The notes beneath the pieces were generated by a model. It had not been told where the DNA came from and made no database searches. It saw only the letters and a program-made list of their open reading frames with translations. Of a stretch of DNA of 38,939 nt, positions 1 through 9,005 are shown one piece after another. Within the stretch, counting starts at the first letter, position 1. Every line of letters starts with the position of its first letter. Both the position numbers and the translations under genes were made by a program. Source of the stretch: a bacterium (GTDB taxonomy: Bacteria > Actinomycetota > Acidimicrobiia > Spongiisociales > JAENVV01); assembly GCA_024641305.1 (NCBI GenBank), contig JAHEDI010000003.1, positions 112,889 through 151,827 on the forward strand, in the 5' to 3' direction.

Positions 1-272
1 TACGTCTGGCCGAACAGAATCGCATCGGGCTGGTGCTGGGCGACGAGATCTGAAATGGCGGCGGCCGCAGCCGCAGTCCCCGTCGACCCATCGGATGGGA
101 CAAGATGAAAGACATCGGTTGCTCCAAATTCGCCAAGGGTGGCGAATGCGGCATCCGAACCCTTCCCGAAATAGAGAACGGTGGTCGCTCCTTCAGTTCG
201 TGTTTTGGACAGAATCTCGAGCCCGACCACGGCCGGGGCACCGGACACTTCTTCGATGAAAATCCAGGCCAT
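1..272 (-). CDS. etfA: Electron transfer flavoprotein alpha subunit, N-terminal part (cut by window edge)
   Basis: The first 90 codons of a gene that runs off the left edge of the window. The reading begins MAWIFIEEVSGAPAVVGLEI and continues with a Rossmann-like alternation of strands and helices (TTVLYFGKG, ATDVFHLVPS), as expected for the N-terminal domain of EtfA. EtfA pairs with EtfB and carries FAD, passing electrons from acyl-CoA and other flavin dehydrogenases to the respiratory chain. The FAD-binding C-terminal domain is outside the window. The ATG lies 2 nt after the etfB stop codon, so the two genes form one transcription unit in the usual etfB-etfA order. The family assignment is good because of both sequence and neighbour. 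Confidence 0.9.
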   Translation of the reverse strand, partial: MAWIFIEEVSGAPAVVGLEILSKTRTEGATTVLYFGKGSDAAFATLGEFGATDVFHLVPSDGSTGTAAAAAAISDLVAQHQPDAILFGQT

Positions 273-274
273 GA

Positions 275-1033
275 CTAAATCACCTTCGCTTGTTCGAGCA
301 TCGCAATGATCTTCTCGTGACCGGTGCCGTCGTCGATCACGACCTGGCCGCCCGATCGGGATGGCGCGGGCACCACGAGAGCGATTCGTTGGTTGACAGT
401 CACCGTGATGCCGAGGTCGGCGGCGGTCTTGGTCTCGACCGGCTTCTTCTTGGCGTCCATGATCCCTTTGAAGGTCGGGTAACGCGGTTCGACGACGCCC
501 GCCGTAACCGAAACCAGGACCGGTGTGGGGGCCTCTATCGTGTCGTAACCGGTGGCCGTTTGACGGTTGATCCGGACCGTTGAGCCTTCCACGTCGATCT
601 TCTTTGCATACGTGAGAGCCGGGACACCAAGAAGTTCGGCAATTTGCTGGGGCACAACGCCCGAGTAACCGTCGGTTGACTCGGTCCCGGCAATGACGAT
701 ATCAAAAGACTCCGGTGCCATGGCCGCCGCCAGAATCTTGGCAGTGGTCAGTGAGTCGGAGCCCTTGAGTGCCTCATCGTCGATGAGGATCGCACCGTCG
801 GCTCCCATGGCCAGGGCTTGACGGATGCCGTTGAGATTTCCTGACGGGCCCATCGATACGAGCGTGACCGTACCTTCTGTTTCGCCCGCGATTTGGAGCC
901 CAACTTCGACGCCGTACCGGTCGGTGTCGTCGAGGACCTGTTCGGTCGGTCGCACCAGGTTGTAGGTGGCCGGGTCCAATTGATACGGGGAGGCCGGGTC
1001 AGGGATCTGCTTCACGCAAACTGCGATCTTCAT
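275..1033 (-). CDS. etfB: Electron transfer flavoprotein beta subunit
   Basis: A 252-residue protein of the usual EtfB length. It opens with MKIAVCVKQIPDP, the typical EtfB N-terminus, and has the nucleotide-binding region around residues 110-130 (DIVIAGTESTDGYSGVVPQQIAELLGVP, abbreviated), where AGTESTDGYSG is the characteristic signature. EtfB forms a heterodimer with EtfA and usually holds a structural AMP. The start ATG at 1033 is preceded by an AGGAG-like stretch (plus-strand ctcctt at 1040-1045). The next gene, etfA, begins 2 nt after the stop. The 143 nt upstream, to the deoA stop codon, show no further gene. Confidence 0.95.
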   Translation of the reverse strand: MKIAVCVKQIPDPASPYQLDPATYNLVRPTEQVLDDTDRYGVEVGLQIAGETEGTVTLVSMGPSGNLNGIRQALAMGADGAILIDDEALKGSDSLTTAKILAAAMAPESFDIVIAGTESTDGYSGVVPQQIAELLGVPALTYAKKIDVEGSTVRINRQTATGYDTIEAPTPVLVSVTAGVVEPRYPTFKGIMDAKKKPVETKTAADLGITVTVNQRIALVVPAPSRSGGQVVIDDGTGHEKIIAMLEQAKVI

Positions 1034-1176
1034 ACGAGCTCCTTGTAAATGTGTACTGATGGTGATGTTAACGGCTGTTCACACCGTTGTGGAATCCTGG
1101 GTAGGTCCATTACGGCGATTCTGGAACGGTCGTTTCTCGGGCCGCGACGGCTGATCGAGGCTCGGCCGAATGCGAG

Positions 1177-2481
1177 CTACCCGTCGATTCGATCGATTAT
1201 TAATTCCTGGCGAGTCGGTGCTTCACCGATCTCCCACGCTTCTCGAAGGAAGGGCAGCGCAGCTTCGGCGCGGTCGTGGTCATTGAAAGCCAGGGTCGCC
1301 AGAGGAGCGCCCTGGTCGACCGAATCCCCGGTTTTGGCGTTCAGCGTGATGCCTACTCCCGGATCGATGGAGTCTTCTTTCGTCTCCCGACCCGCTCCCA
1401 GGCTCATCGCGGCTCGGCCGATAGCCAAGGCGTCAACTTCCCTCACGAATCCCGAAATGGGGGCTTTGACCTCAAACCGGTGACTGGCCTTTGGAAGGAG
1501 AGACGGGTCGTCTATGACGTGGCGATTGCCACCTTGTGCTTCGATCACCTCGCCGAAAAGTTCCAACGCTTCTCCGGATGCGATGACCTGCTCCAGTCGA
1601 CGGTTGGCGGCATCCGTGGAGTCTTCGATGCCACCCAACATGAGCATCTCTGCTGCAAGGACCATGGTGACTTCCGTGAGATCTGCCGGGCCATCGCCTC
1701 GCAAGACCGCAATCGATTCGACGATCTCAGAAGCGTTTCCCACCTCGTGTCCGAGCGGTTCGTTCATCCTCGTGAGATAGGCCACGGTGGTGGTTCCGTG
1801 TGCTGATCCGATTCCGACCATCGTCTTGGCGAGCGTCCGAGCCGAGGCTTCGTCCTTCATGAACGCTCCGCTCCCGACTTTGACGTCGAGGACCAGTCCA
1901 TCGAGATCTTCAGCCAGTTTCTTGGACATGATTGACGACGAAATCAGTGGGATCGAGGGAACCGTGCCAGTGGCGTCACGCAACGCGTAGAGTTTCCGAT
2001 CCGCCGGGACGAGCGATTCGGACTGGCCCGCCATCACGAGTCCGTGCTGTTCGAGAATGGACGTGAACCGTTCCCGATCGAGGCTAGCCGTAAATCCCGG
2101 AATCGACTCCAATTTGTCGAGCGTGCCGCCGGTGTGACCGAGGCCGCGTCCCGAGATCATGGGGATCGCCACACCGCAGGCGGCCACCATCGGCACGAGC
2201 GGTATGGAAACCTTGTCGCCGACGCCTCCGGTTGAATGTTTGTCTACTTTTGGCTTCTTGATCAGATCGAAGTCGAGTACTTCGCCGGAATGCATCATGG
2301 CGTCCGTCCAGACGGCCAACTCCTCGGCATTGAGTCCGTTCAGGAATACCGCCATCGTCATCGCTGCCATCTGGTAGTCGGTCACGGTGCCGACTGTGTA
2401 CGAATCGATGAGCCAGCGAATCTCGTTGGCCGTCAAAGCCTCGCCATCACGTTTCTTTTCGATGAGTTCGACGGCAGTCAT
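1177..2481 (-). CDS. deoA: Thymidine/pyrimidine-nucleoside phosphorylase
   Basis: A 434-residue enzyme that splits thymidine (and possibly uridine) with phosphate into the free base and deoxyribose-1-phosphate. The family signature is seen near residues 80-120: KVDKHSTGGVGDKVS, then SGRGLGHTGGTLDKLES, followed by ISSSIMSKKLAEDLDGLVLDV, where Lys and Ser residues bind phosphate. The start is taken at ATG 2481, giving MTAVELIEKKRDG, because that ATG overlaps the deoB stop by 4 nt (ATGA); an in-frame ATG at 2535 would add 18 residues read from inside deoB. The overlap with deoB indicates translational coupling, and the two enzymes act consecutively. Whether it is strictly thymidine-specific (DeoA) or broad (Pdp) cannot be told from sequence alone. 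Confidence 0.93.
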   Translation of the reverse strand: MTAVELIEKKRDGEALTANEIRWLIDSYTVGTVTDYQMAAMTMAVFLNGLNAEELAVWTDAMMHSGEVLDFDLIKKPKVDKHSTGGVGDKVSIPLVPMVAACGVAIPMISGRGLGHTGGTLDKLESIPGFTASLDRERFTSILEQHGLVMAGQSESLVPADRKLYALRDATGTVPSIPLISSSIMSKKLAEDLDGLVLDVKVGSGAFMKDEASARTLAKTMVGIGSAHGTTTVAYLTRMNEPLGHEVGNASEIVESIAVLRGDGPADLTEVTMVLAAEMLMLGGIEDSTDAANRRLEQVIASGEALELFGEVIEAQGGNRHVIDDPSLLPKASHRFEVKAPISGFVREVDALAIGRAAMSLGAGRETKEDSIDPGVGITLNAKTGDSVDQGAPLATLAFNDHDRAEAALPFLREAWEIGEAPTRQELIIDRIDG

Positions 2482-3644
2482 CGGATTTCGTCCAGGAACG
2501 ATTCGCCAAGCGCCGGGGCCGGGAGTCCAAGCCATTCGGCGAGGGTGGCGGCGACGTCGGAGTATTGCTGGCGATCACCGAGGTTCACACCGCCCGCCTT
2601 CAGGCCGGCGACCAGCAGCGGGACAAATTCGCGGGTGTGGTCGGTGGACCCGTCGGTCGGGTCGTTGCCGTGGTCTGCAGACATCACGAGGATGTCGTCT
2701 GGCCTCATCGCCTGCGTGAACTGCGGCAGGTAGCTGTCGATAACCTTCAGGCCGTTGTAGTAGCCGTCCGGGTTCTCCCGGTGGCCGTAGACCATGTCCA
2801 GGTCGACAAGATTCGTGAAGATGATGCCTGACTCAACCGTCTCGAGCGCTTCTATCGTCCGCCTGAGTCCGTCGGTATCGCCCTCGGTTTTGACTACTTC
2901 GGTTAGGCCTCGTCCTGCGAACAGGTCGCTTATCTTTCCGATCCCGTGAACCGCCAAGCCAGCGGATTTGGCGTGGTCGAGCAGGGTGTCTGAGTGGGGT
3001 GGCATGGCGTAGTCGTGGCGTTTGTAGGTGCGTTGAAACGCCCCTGGTCGGCCGATGAAGGGTCGAGCAATGACCCGGCCGATCAGGTATTCATCGCAAT
3101 GCCTCCTGGCAATCTCGCACACCCGGTAGAGCTCATCGATCGGGGCAATCTCCTCGTGGGCGGCAATCTGGAACACGGAGTCGGCCGAGGTGTAGAGGAT
3201 GAGCTCGCCCGATTCAAGATGTCGAGGACCCAACTCCTCGATGATCACTGTTCCGGAGGCGGCGTAGTTACCGATGAACGTGTGACCTGATTCCTCTTCG
3301 ATGGCGTGGATCAGGGCATCGGGAAATCCGGTATCCGTGAAGGTTTGAAATGGTGTTTTCGTGATGATGCCAGCCAATTCCCAGTGGCCGGTGGTTGAGT
3401 CCTTTGCCGCTGATGCTTCGGCGAGCCTGCCATATGCCATCGTCGGGTTGGTTACCGGAGGCATGCCGGCCAGCCTGCCGTGCAGGTTGCCGAGTCCAGC
3501 CGCGCTGAGATTCGGAAGGTCAAAACCTCCCACTGCGATGGCCGTGTGTCCGAGTGTGTCCGACCCGGCGTCCCCGTATTCGGCGGCATCCGGGGCTTCT
3601 CCGGCCCCACAGGAATCCATGACAATGATGATGGCTCGCTTCAC
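2478..3644 (-). CDS. deoB: Phosphopentomutase
   Basis: A 388-residue alkaline-phosphatase-superfamily metalloenzyme that interconverts (deoxy)ribose-1-phosphate and -5-phosphate. The N-terminus KRAIIIVMDSCGAGEAPDA contains the metal-binding Asp and the GAG(E)APDA signature; later come the motifs GSDTLGHTA, MSADHGNDPT and STDHTREFVPLL, which supply further metal ligands. The start is set at GTG 3644, not an ATG 33 nt upstream, because AGGAGG lies 8 nt before the GTG. The product of DeoA is the substrate of DeoB, and the genes overlap by 4 nt. A 235-nt leader upstream contains an unusual T8-G10 tract but no promoter that I can call with confidence. Confidence 0.94.
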   Translation of the reverse strand: MKRAIIIVMDSCGAGEAPDAAEYGDAGSDTLGHTAIAVGGFDLPNLSAAGLGNLHGRLAGMPPVTNPTMAYGRLAEASAAKDSTTGHWELAGIITKTPFQTFTDTGFPDALIHAIEEESGHTFIGNYAASGTVIIEELGPRHLESGELILYTSADSVFQIAAHEEIAPIDELYRVCEIARRHCDEYLIGRVIARPFIGRPGAFQRTYKRHDYAMPPHSDTLLDHAKSAGLAVHGIGKISDLFAGRGLTEVVKTEGDTDGLRRTIEALETVESGIIFTNLVDLDMVYGHRENPDGYYNGLKVIDSYLPQFTQAMRPDDILVMSADHGNDPTDGSTDHTREFVPLLVAGLKAGGVNLGDRQQYSDVAATLAEWLGLPAPALGESFLDEIR

Positions 3645-3841
3645 GATGTTGTCCTCCTGATCGACGAGCCTACTCAAGGACAGCTCAGGCGTTGCCGTGA
3701 TAGGCGACCCGGCGCGAGCCGGTGGCGGTCTGCGTCCTTGGGTGGACAGGTCAGACCAACCGACCTCCCGGCTGTAAAGGCGGTCGATGGTGTGTGTGAA
3801 TGGTGTGGGCCCGGCGACGGATCAGGCCCGCCCAGATCTTC

Positions 3842-3859
3842 TTTTTTTTGGGGGGGGGG
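3842..3859. repeat. Homopolymer tract T8 followed directly by G10
   Basis: Eight T residues (3842-3849) run straight into ten G residues (3850-3859). It sits in the 235-nt gap between the alkyltransferase-like gene and deoB, that is, upstream of deoB on the minus strand, where it reads C10-A8. Such a tract could vary in length by slippage, or it could be a sequencing or assembly artefact. No gene in the gap explains it. Confidence 0.9.
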
Positions 3860-3879
3860 TGATTGGAAGGGGCACCTGC

Positions 3880-4146
3880 CTATCTGGAAACTTTGCCGTT
3901 CTTCACGGCAATTCCTTCAGCACGCAACCGCTGGGCTTGTTCCCGTTCGTGACCGGGCACCAGTCGACCGGCGGCGTTGACCACTCGCCACCAGGGAAGT
4001 CCGTCGGATCCTCTGAGGATGTTGCCGACGGCTCGGGCGGCCCCGGGGAAACCCGCTTCGGCGGCGACTTCGCCGTAGGTGACGACATCGCCGGGTTTTA
4101 GGCCGGTGAGAACCTCACGGACGGCTTCCTCGAAGTCGGGTTGCAT
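3880..4146 (-). CDS. Alkyltransferase-like (ATL) DNA-binding protein, MGMT C-terminal domain family
   Basis: An 88-residue protein resembling the DNA-binding domain of O6-alkylguanine-DNA alkyltransferases. The helix-turn-helix part reads TYGEVAAEAGFPGAARAVGNIL, which includes the arginine-finger region. The active-site motif PCHRV of MGMT is replaced by PWWRVV, so the acceptor cysteine is missing. In known ATL proteins Trp occupies this position, and they bind O6-alkylguanine and hand the lesion to nucleotide excision repair rather than repairing it themselves. Here the following His is also Trp, which is less usual. The gene starts 8 nt after the upp stop and probably shares its transcript. 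Confidence 0.88.
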   Translation of the reverse strand: MQPDFEEAVREVLTGLKPGDVVTYGEVAAEAGFPGAARAVGNILRGSDGLPWWRVVNAAGRLVPGHEREQAQRLRAEGIAVKNGKVSR

Positions 4147-4154
4147 GGCCAGGT

Positions 4155-4775
4155 CTATACCGTACCGAAGAGTCGATCTCCCATATCGCCGAGCCCGGGA
4201 CGGATGTAGTAGTGATCGTTGAGGTCGCGGTCGATGGAGGCAATCACGAGGTCTACGTCGGGATGCTCCCTTTGGACGCGGTCAACGCCAACCGGGGCAG
4301 CAATCACGCATATGGCCGTGATATCGGCCCCGCCACGGTTTTTGATCATCTGGATCGCATAGGACAACGATCCGCCGGTCGCCAGCATCGGCTCGAGGAC
4401 CAGCACCTTCTTTCCGGCCATATCAGGCAGTTTGACGTAGTACTCCTCGGGCTTGATCGTGATCTCATCGCGGGCCACGCCGACATACCCAACTGAAACA
4501 TCGGGAAGCAGTGCTAGTACGGCATCGATCATGCCGAGTCCCGACCGCAACACGGGCACCGCCACGATGCCCTGCGCAATTTTGGTCCCGGTCGTTCCTT
4601 CCAGTGGCGTTTCGACTTCGACGGTCTCTTCGACAAGCCCCTTGGCGGCTTCGTGAACGAGGGACAGGCTGACCCGTCTGGCCGCGGAGCGGAAGGTCTC
4701 GGCGTTCGACTGGTTGGAGCGGAGGATTGTCAAATAGTGATTGGTAATCGGGTTATCCACGACGGTCAGGCTCAT
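4155..4775 (-). CDS. upp: Uracil phosphoribosyltransferase
   Basis: A 206-residue enzyme converting uracil plus PRPP to UMP, the key step of uracil salvage. The PRPP-binding loop is seen as VLVLEPMLATGGSLSYAI; the usual family form is LDPMLATGG, so Asp is replaced by Glu here. The C-terminal uracil-binding region reads DRDLNDHYYIRPGLGDMGDR. The length is normal for the family. The start ATG 4775 gives MSLTVVDNPITNHYLTILR, the typical N-terminus. It lies downstream of ppc (50-nt gap) and upstream of the ATL gene on the minus strand. Together with deoA and deoB it makes a local pyrimidine salvage group. Confidence 0.95.
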   Translation of the reverse strand: MSLTVVDNPITNHYLTILRSNQSNAETFRSAARRVSLSLVHEAAKGLVEETVEVETPLEGTTGTKIAQGIVAVPVLRSGLGMIDAVLALLPDVSVGYVGVARDEITIKPEEYYVKLPDMAGKKVLVLEPMLATGGSLSYAIQMIKNRGGADITAICVIAAPVGVDRVQREHPDVDLVIASIDRDLNDHYYIRPGLGDMGDRLFGTV

Positions 4776-4825
4776 ACGACCCGATAGTAATGGCCTGACG
4801 GGTGTCGGTGCACTCTCGGGACGGT

Positions 4826-7558
4826 TCAGCCGGTGTTGCGAAGGCCAGCCGCGATGCCATTGACGGTGAGCAGCAGTGCCCTGCGTAGTTGCGGGTCACC
4901 GCCCTCATCTGAACGGGAACGGGCCAGCAACGTCACCTGGAGATAGTTGATCGGATCGAGATATCGATCCCGCACGGACAATGTCCTGGCGAGCGTCGGT
5001 GCTTCCGCCAGCAGCTCGTGGCGGGTGGCGGCCGCCACTTCTGTAAGGGTCAGCTCGTACTCGGCCCGGATGACCTCAAGGATGTCCTTGGCCTCGTCTT
5101 CGACCAACAAGTCGACATATCGGTCGGCAATGGCCAGGTCGGTTTTGGCGAGGGTCATCTCTACATTTGAGAGGAACGTCGAAAAGTATGACCAGGTCTT
5201 GTACATCTCGGTCAGCGCTTCCCCGTATCCGGCCCGGCGGGCAGCCGCCAGGCCGCTCCCAACTCCGAACCATCCGGGGATGATCTGGCGGGTTTGAGTC
5301 CAGCCGAACACCCAGGGGATGGCCCGCAGACCGTCGAGGCCACTCGAGTCGCGCCGACGGGGAGGGCGTGAGCCAATATTGAGATCACCTAGCTCGTCAA
5401 CCGGAGTAGACCGCAGGAAATAGTCGACGAGGTGATCCGAGTCGACCAGGCTCCGGTACGTTGCGAACGCAGCATCCGATACGGTCTCCATGACCTCGTC
5501 CCAGTGCCCAAGTACCGCCTGGCTTTGGCGCGGAGTCTTGTGAAGGGTGGAGGCTTCGAGTACCGCAGCCAGCGTCAGCTCAAGGTTCCGGCGGGCCAAT
5601 TCCGGCAGGCCGTACTTGTCGGAGATGACTTCTCCCTGTTCGGTGAGTTTGATGGGGCCGTCGATGGTTCCGAACGGCTGGGCCATAATGGCGGCGTGGG
5701 TGGGACCGCCGCCCCGACCAACGGTGCCGCCTCGGCCGTGGAACAGGCGCAAGCGAACCCCATGTTTCATCGCCGTGTTTCTCAAATCGCGTTGAGCCTT
5801 GTAGATCTCCCATTGCGATGTGGTGATACCGCCGTGTTTGTTGGAGTCCGAGTAGCCCAGCATCACTTCCTGAACGTCATGATGAGCAGCGACGATCGAC
5901 CGGTACGACGGCTCCGACAGCATGTCGTCGAGAATTGCTCCGGCGACACGCAACTCGTCGATCGTCTCGAGCAAGGGCACAAAGCCGATCCGGGCCACGT
6001 TCGTATGTACGTCAATCAGCCCGGCCTCCCTGGCAAGTACGGCGGCCGCAAATACGTCTCCGGCGTCGCGGGTCATCGAGATGATGTACGAGTCGATAAC
6101 GTCGATCCCGAATCGATCCTGGGCATCTCGGATCGTATGAAACGTCCCCATGGTTGAGTCAGTTGAGGGGGTCAAAAGTGTCGTGGGTGACGAAAGGGGG
6201 CGCCGAGCGGTTAGTTCATTGGCGAGGAACCGGGTGCGCTCGCCGGGACTCACGGCTTGATAATCGATGTCGAGGCGCTGATAGAGCACGGCCAGCAACT
6301 CGTGGTGACGTTCCGAATGTTCCCGAACGTCCAAGGTCGCCATACGGAATCCGAAGGCCGCCACGGTGCGGATTAGGCGCAGTAGGGGTCCGTTTGCGAT
6401 GAATGTTCCTCGGTGGTCGAGCAGGGAATTGCGCATGACCGTCAGCTCGTCGAGAAGCTGGATCACGCCCGGGTAGGCGGTCCCCGACCGGTGGTGGGTT
6501 CCCTCGGCGAACCTATCGCGAGTGTTCCGGAGGCGCTCGTGAATGTATGAGCATTTCAGTCGGTACGGCTCGGCCGCGTTCATCGATCCGAATCGGTCGA
6601 ACACCTGGGGGAGTGCGATCCGGTCTGCGGCAAGGGAATCTTCCAGCTCTGACGAGATATTCTGGACCGCCAGCGATGATGACAGCTCCGCCGATAGCCC
6701 CTCGATGGCTTTGATGATGTTGCGCAAGCCGTGTTCATGCTGAATCTCGAGGACCCGCATCGTCACCGCCGGAGTCACGAACGGATTGCCATCTCGATCG
6801 CCTCCCACCCAGGTTCCAAACCGGATCGGGGTCGAATACGGATTAACCACGGTCCCGAGTCGCTGCATCTGTAGGTCATATTCCTCCAATAGCCCGGGTA
6901 TCACGTCTGTGAAAAGCTGATCGAAGTAGAAGATGATCGATCGAGCTTCGTCGATGGGTTCGGGCCGATCGAGGCGGAGTTCGTCTGTTTGCCAGATGAG
7001 CTCGATGAGTTCGGCAGTCCTTCGATCGATCCGACGTTGATCGGCCTCGGTGGCTCGTGGATCAAGTCGGGCTTCGAGCAGTCCGGCGATGTCGTTCAGT
7101 TTCGTCAGGATCGAGCGCCTGGCCGCTTCCGTCGGATGAGCGGTGAATACGGGCCCGAGTTCGATTCGAGACAGAATCTGATCGAGTTCGTCCTGTGGCA
7201 TGTTTGCGGCCAGGACCCGGTCTACGGAGGCTTCGAGCCACTCGCGATCTCCCCCGACCGGGGCGGCTAGTTCATCAACTCGATGGGTTTGCTCGGCGAC
7301 GTTGGCGAGGTGGAAGTAGGTCGTGAACGCCCTGACCAGCCGGATGGTGGTGTCGAGATCTTGGCTTTCGAGGAGACCCTCAAGACGGCGACCGGTGTCC
7401 GCGCTGGGTTGGTCGCGCTGCAGGCGAGTGAGCCTACGGACTTCCTCCACCAGAGACAGCAGCTCAGGCCCATGTTGGCGGATCAAGGTTTCCCCGAGTT
7501 GGGCGCCCAATCGCCGAATGTCGGCTCGTAACAGGAGGTCGTCGGTTTCCTCGATCAC
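4826..7558 (-). CDS. ppc: Phosphoenolpyruvate carboxylase
   Basis: A 910-residue cytosolic enzyme that carboxylates PEP with bicarbonate to oxaloacetate, refilling the TCA cycle. The first active-site signature VFTAHPTEAARRS is seen with the catalytic His near residue 141. The second, VMLGYSDSNKHGG, comes in the C-terminal half, followed by the glycine-rich loop FHGRGGTVGRGGGPTH that binds PEP. The protein ends in GLRNTG, the conserved C-terminal motif of the family, whose Asn binds the aspartate inhibitor. The length matches typical bacterial Ppc (about 880-930 residues). It is divergent from ffh with only 87 nt between the start codons. Confidence 0.97.
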   Translation of the reverse strand: MIEETDDLLLRADIRRLGAQLGETLIRQHGPELLSLVEEVRRLTRLQRDQPSADTGRRLEGLLESQDLDTTIRLVRAFTTYFHLANVAEQTHRVDELAAPVGGDREWLEASVDRVLAANMPQDELDQILSRIELGPVFTAHPTEAARRSILTKLNDIAGLLEARLDPRATEADQRRIDRRTAELIELIWQTDELRLDRPEPIDEARSIIFYFDQLFTDVIPGLLEEYDLQMQRLGTVVNPYSTPIRFGTWVGGDRDGNPFVTPAVTMRVLEIQHEHGLRNIIKAIEGLSAELSSSLAVQNISSELEDSLAADRIALPQVFDRFGSMNAAEPYRLKCSYIHERLRNTRDRFAEGTHHRSGTAYPGVIQLLDELTVMRNSLLDHRGTFIANGPLLRLIRTVAAFGFRMATLDVREHSERHHELLAVLYQRLDIDYQAVSPGERTRFLANELTARRPLSSPTTLLTPSTDSTMGTFHTIRDAQDRFGIDVIDSYIISMTRDAGDVFAAAVLAREAGLIDVHTNVARIGFVPLLETIDELRVAGAILDDMLSEPSYRSIVAAHHDVQEVMLGYSDSNKHGGITTSQWEIYKAQRDLRNTAMKHGVRLRLFHGRGGTVGRGGGPTHAAIMAQPFGTIDGPIKLTEQGEVISDKYGLPELARRNLELTLAAVLEASTLHKTPRQSQAVLGHWDEVMETVSDAAFATYRSLVDSDHLVDYFLRSTPVDELGDLNIGSRPPRRRDSSGLDGLRAIPWVFGWTQTRQIIPGWFGVGSGLAAARRAGYGEALTEMYKTWSYFSTFLSNVEMTLAKTDLAIADRYVDLLVEDEAKDILEVIRAEYELTLTEVAAATRHELLAEAPTLARTLSVRDRYLDPINYLQVTLLARSRSDEGGDPQLRRALLLTVNGIAAGLRNTG

Positions 7559-7605
7559 CCGTTGATCGTAGCTGGTGCGCTCGATGGCCGGTTCTTGACC
7601 CGGTT

Positions 7606-7634
7606 TTCACGCTGTGATCGGCCGCCGATACACT
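7606..7634 (+). promoter_or_regulatory. Candidate promoter of ffh
   Basis: A TACACT -10 box (7629-7634) lies 17 nt after TTCACG (7606-7611). Transcription would start at about 7641, only some 5 nt before the ffh ATG at 7646, and no Shine-Dalgarno is visible, so the mRNA could be nearly leaderless. The -35 match is weak. Confidence 0.4.
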
Positions 7635-7645
7635 GTCGGCTTCAT

Positions 7646-9001
7646 ATGTTCGACTCACTGTCTGATCGTTTCACCGGTATTTTTTCGAGTCTGCGCGGCA
7701 AAGGTCGGCTATCAGAAGCCGATGTCGACAAGGCGCTCCGTGAGGTCCGACTGGCGCTTCTCGAAGCCGATGTGAACGTTTCGGTTGCCAAGAATCTGCT
7801 CGCCAGGATCAAAGAGCGCGCCCTCGGTGCCGCGGTCCATGCGAGTCTGACTCCCGGTCAGCAGGTCATCAAGATCGTTCACGAGGAGCTGATAACGACC
7901 CTCGGCGCCACAGAAGTTGGTTTGAAGTTCACGGGTAAAGAACCTTTCACGATCCTCATGGTTGGATTGCAGGGTTCTGGTAAGACGACGACGAGCGGCA
8001 AGCTGGCAAAGTACCTGCGAGCCCAGGGGAAAAACCCATTGCTGGTGGCAGCTGACCTAGCCCGCCCTGCTGCCATCGACCAACTGGAAACCCTCGGGGC
8101 GAGCATCGGCATCCGGGTGTATTCGGAGCGAAAATCCAAGCCGGGCAAGGTCGTGAAGGCGGCGATGAAGGAAGCGGTCAGGGCCGGACACGACGTGGTC
8201 ATCGTCGATACCGCCGGACGTTTGGCCGTGGACAAAGCGTTGATGGACGAACTGGCCGACATCCGCAAGATCTCCGATCCAGACGAGGTCCTCCTCGTAG
8301 TGGACGCCATGACCGGCCAGGATGCCGTCAACGTTGCGCAGGGCTTTCTTGAATACACCGACCTGACCGGGATCATCCTTTCGAAGCTTGATGGCGATTC
8401 CCGGGGCGGAGCTGCCATATCGGTACGAGAGGTCACTGGCCGACCGATCAAGTTTGCGGCGGTCGGGGAGTCACTCACTGACTTTGAGGTGTTCTATCCA
8501 GAGCGCATGGCATCGCGCATTCTCGGGATGGGCGATGTGCTCACCCTCATTGAAAAGGCAGAGGAAACGTGGGACCTCGAAGAGGCTGAGGAGATGGCCG
8601 CAAAGCTCCGAAAGGCCGAATTTGATCTTGAGGACTTCCTCGCCCAGTTCCAGCAGATCCGGCGGATGGGGCCACTTCAGGGATTGCTTGCTATGCTTCC
8701 AGGCGCCAACGAGGCCCTACGAGATGTTGAAATATCCGACAAAGACTTGGGTCGGGTTGAAGCGATCATCAGATCGATGACACCTGAAGAACGGCACAGC
8801 CCTCGGTTGATCGACGGAAGTCGTAAACGGAGGATTGCGCGGGGCTCTGGAACGAGTCCTCAGCAGGTCAATGCCTTGCTGAAGCAGTTCGGCGAGACAC
8901 AAAAGATGATGAAGATGTTGGCCGCAGGCAAAAGCATCCCCGGGCTACCCGGAATGCCAGGCATGCGACCGCAACGAAAGAACAAGAGCAGGAAGAGGTG
9001 A
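7646..9001 (+). CDS. ffh: Signal recognition particle GTPase Ffh (SRP54)
   Basis: A 451-residue protein that binds signal sequences and the SRP RNA and targets ribosomes to the membrane via FtsY. The N domain begins MFDSLSDRFTGIFSSLRGKG. The G domain carries the P-loop GLQGSGKTTTSGKLA near residue 110, then DLARPAAIDQL, DTAGR and the TKLD-type motif LSKLDGDSRGGAA. The methionine-rich M domain follows from about residue 300, with the RNA-binding helix GSRKRRIARGSG. ATG 7646 is preferred to an upstream in-frame codon at 7562, since only this gives the family N-terminus. It starts the ffh-rpsP-khpA-rimM run; the rpsP ATG is 4 nt after the stop. Confidence 0.96.
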   Translation: MFDSLSDRFTGIFSSLRGKGRLSEADVDKALREVRLALLEADVNVSVAKNLLARIKERALGAAVHASLTPGQQVIKIVHEELITTLGATEVGLKFTGKEPFTILMVGLQGSGKTTTSGKLAKYLRAQGKNPLLVAADLARPAAIDQLETLGASIGIRVYSERKSKPGKVVKAAMKEAVRAGHDVVIVDTAGRLAVDKALMDELADIRKISDPDEVLLVVDAMTGQDAVNVAQGFLEYTDLTGIILSKLDGDSRGGAAISVREVTGRPIKFAAVGESLTDFEVFYPERMASRILGMGDVLTLIEKAEETWDLEEAEEMAAKLRKAEFDLEDFLAQFQQIRRMGPLQGLLAMLPGANEALRDVEISDKDLGRVEAIIRSMTPEERHSPRLIDGSRKRRIARGSGTSPQQVNALLKQFGETQKMMKMLAAGKSIPGLPGMPGMRPQRKNKSRKR

Positions 9002-9005
9002 GCAG

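Noticed and set aside
1034..1176. Possible small gene or RNA between etfB and deoA
   Set aside because: No ribosome site, conserved peptide or stable hairpin with T-tract could be seen.
3674..3705. CTCAAG followed by GCCGTGATAGG as another sigma-28 promoter
   Set aside because: The -10 element is interrupted and it points away from any gene start.
7879..8478. A 199-codon minus-strand frame inside ffh
   Set aside because: It is a shadow of the Ffh GTPase domain with no independent start signal or known motif.
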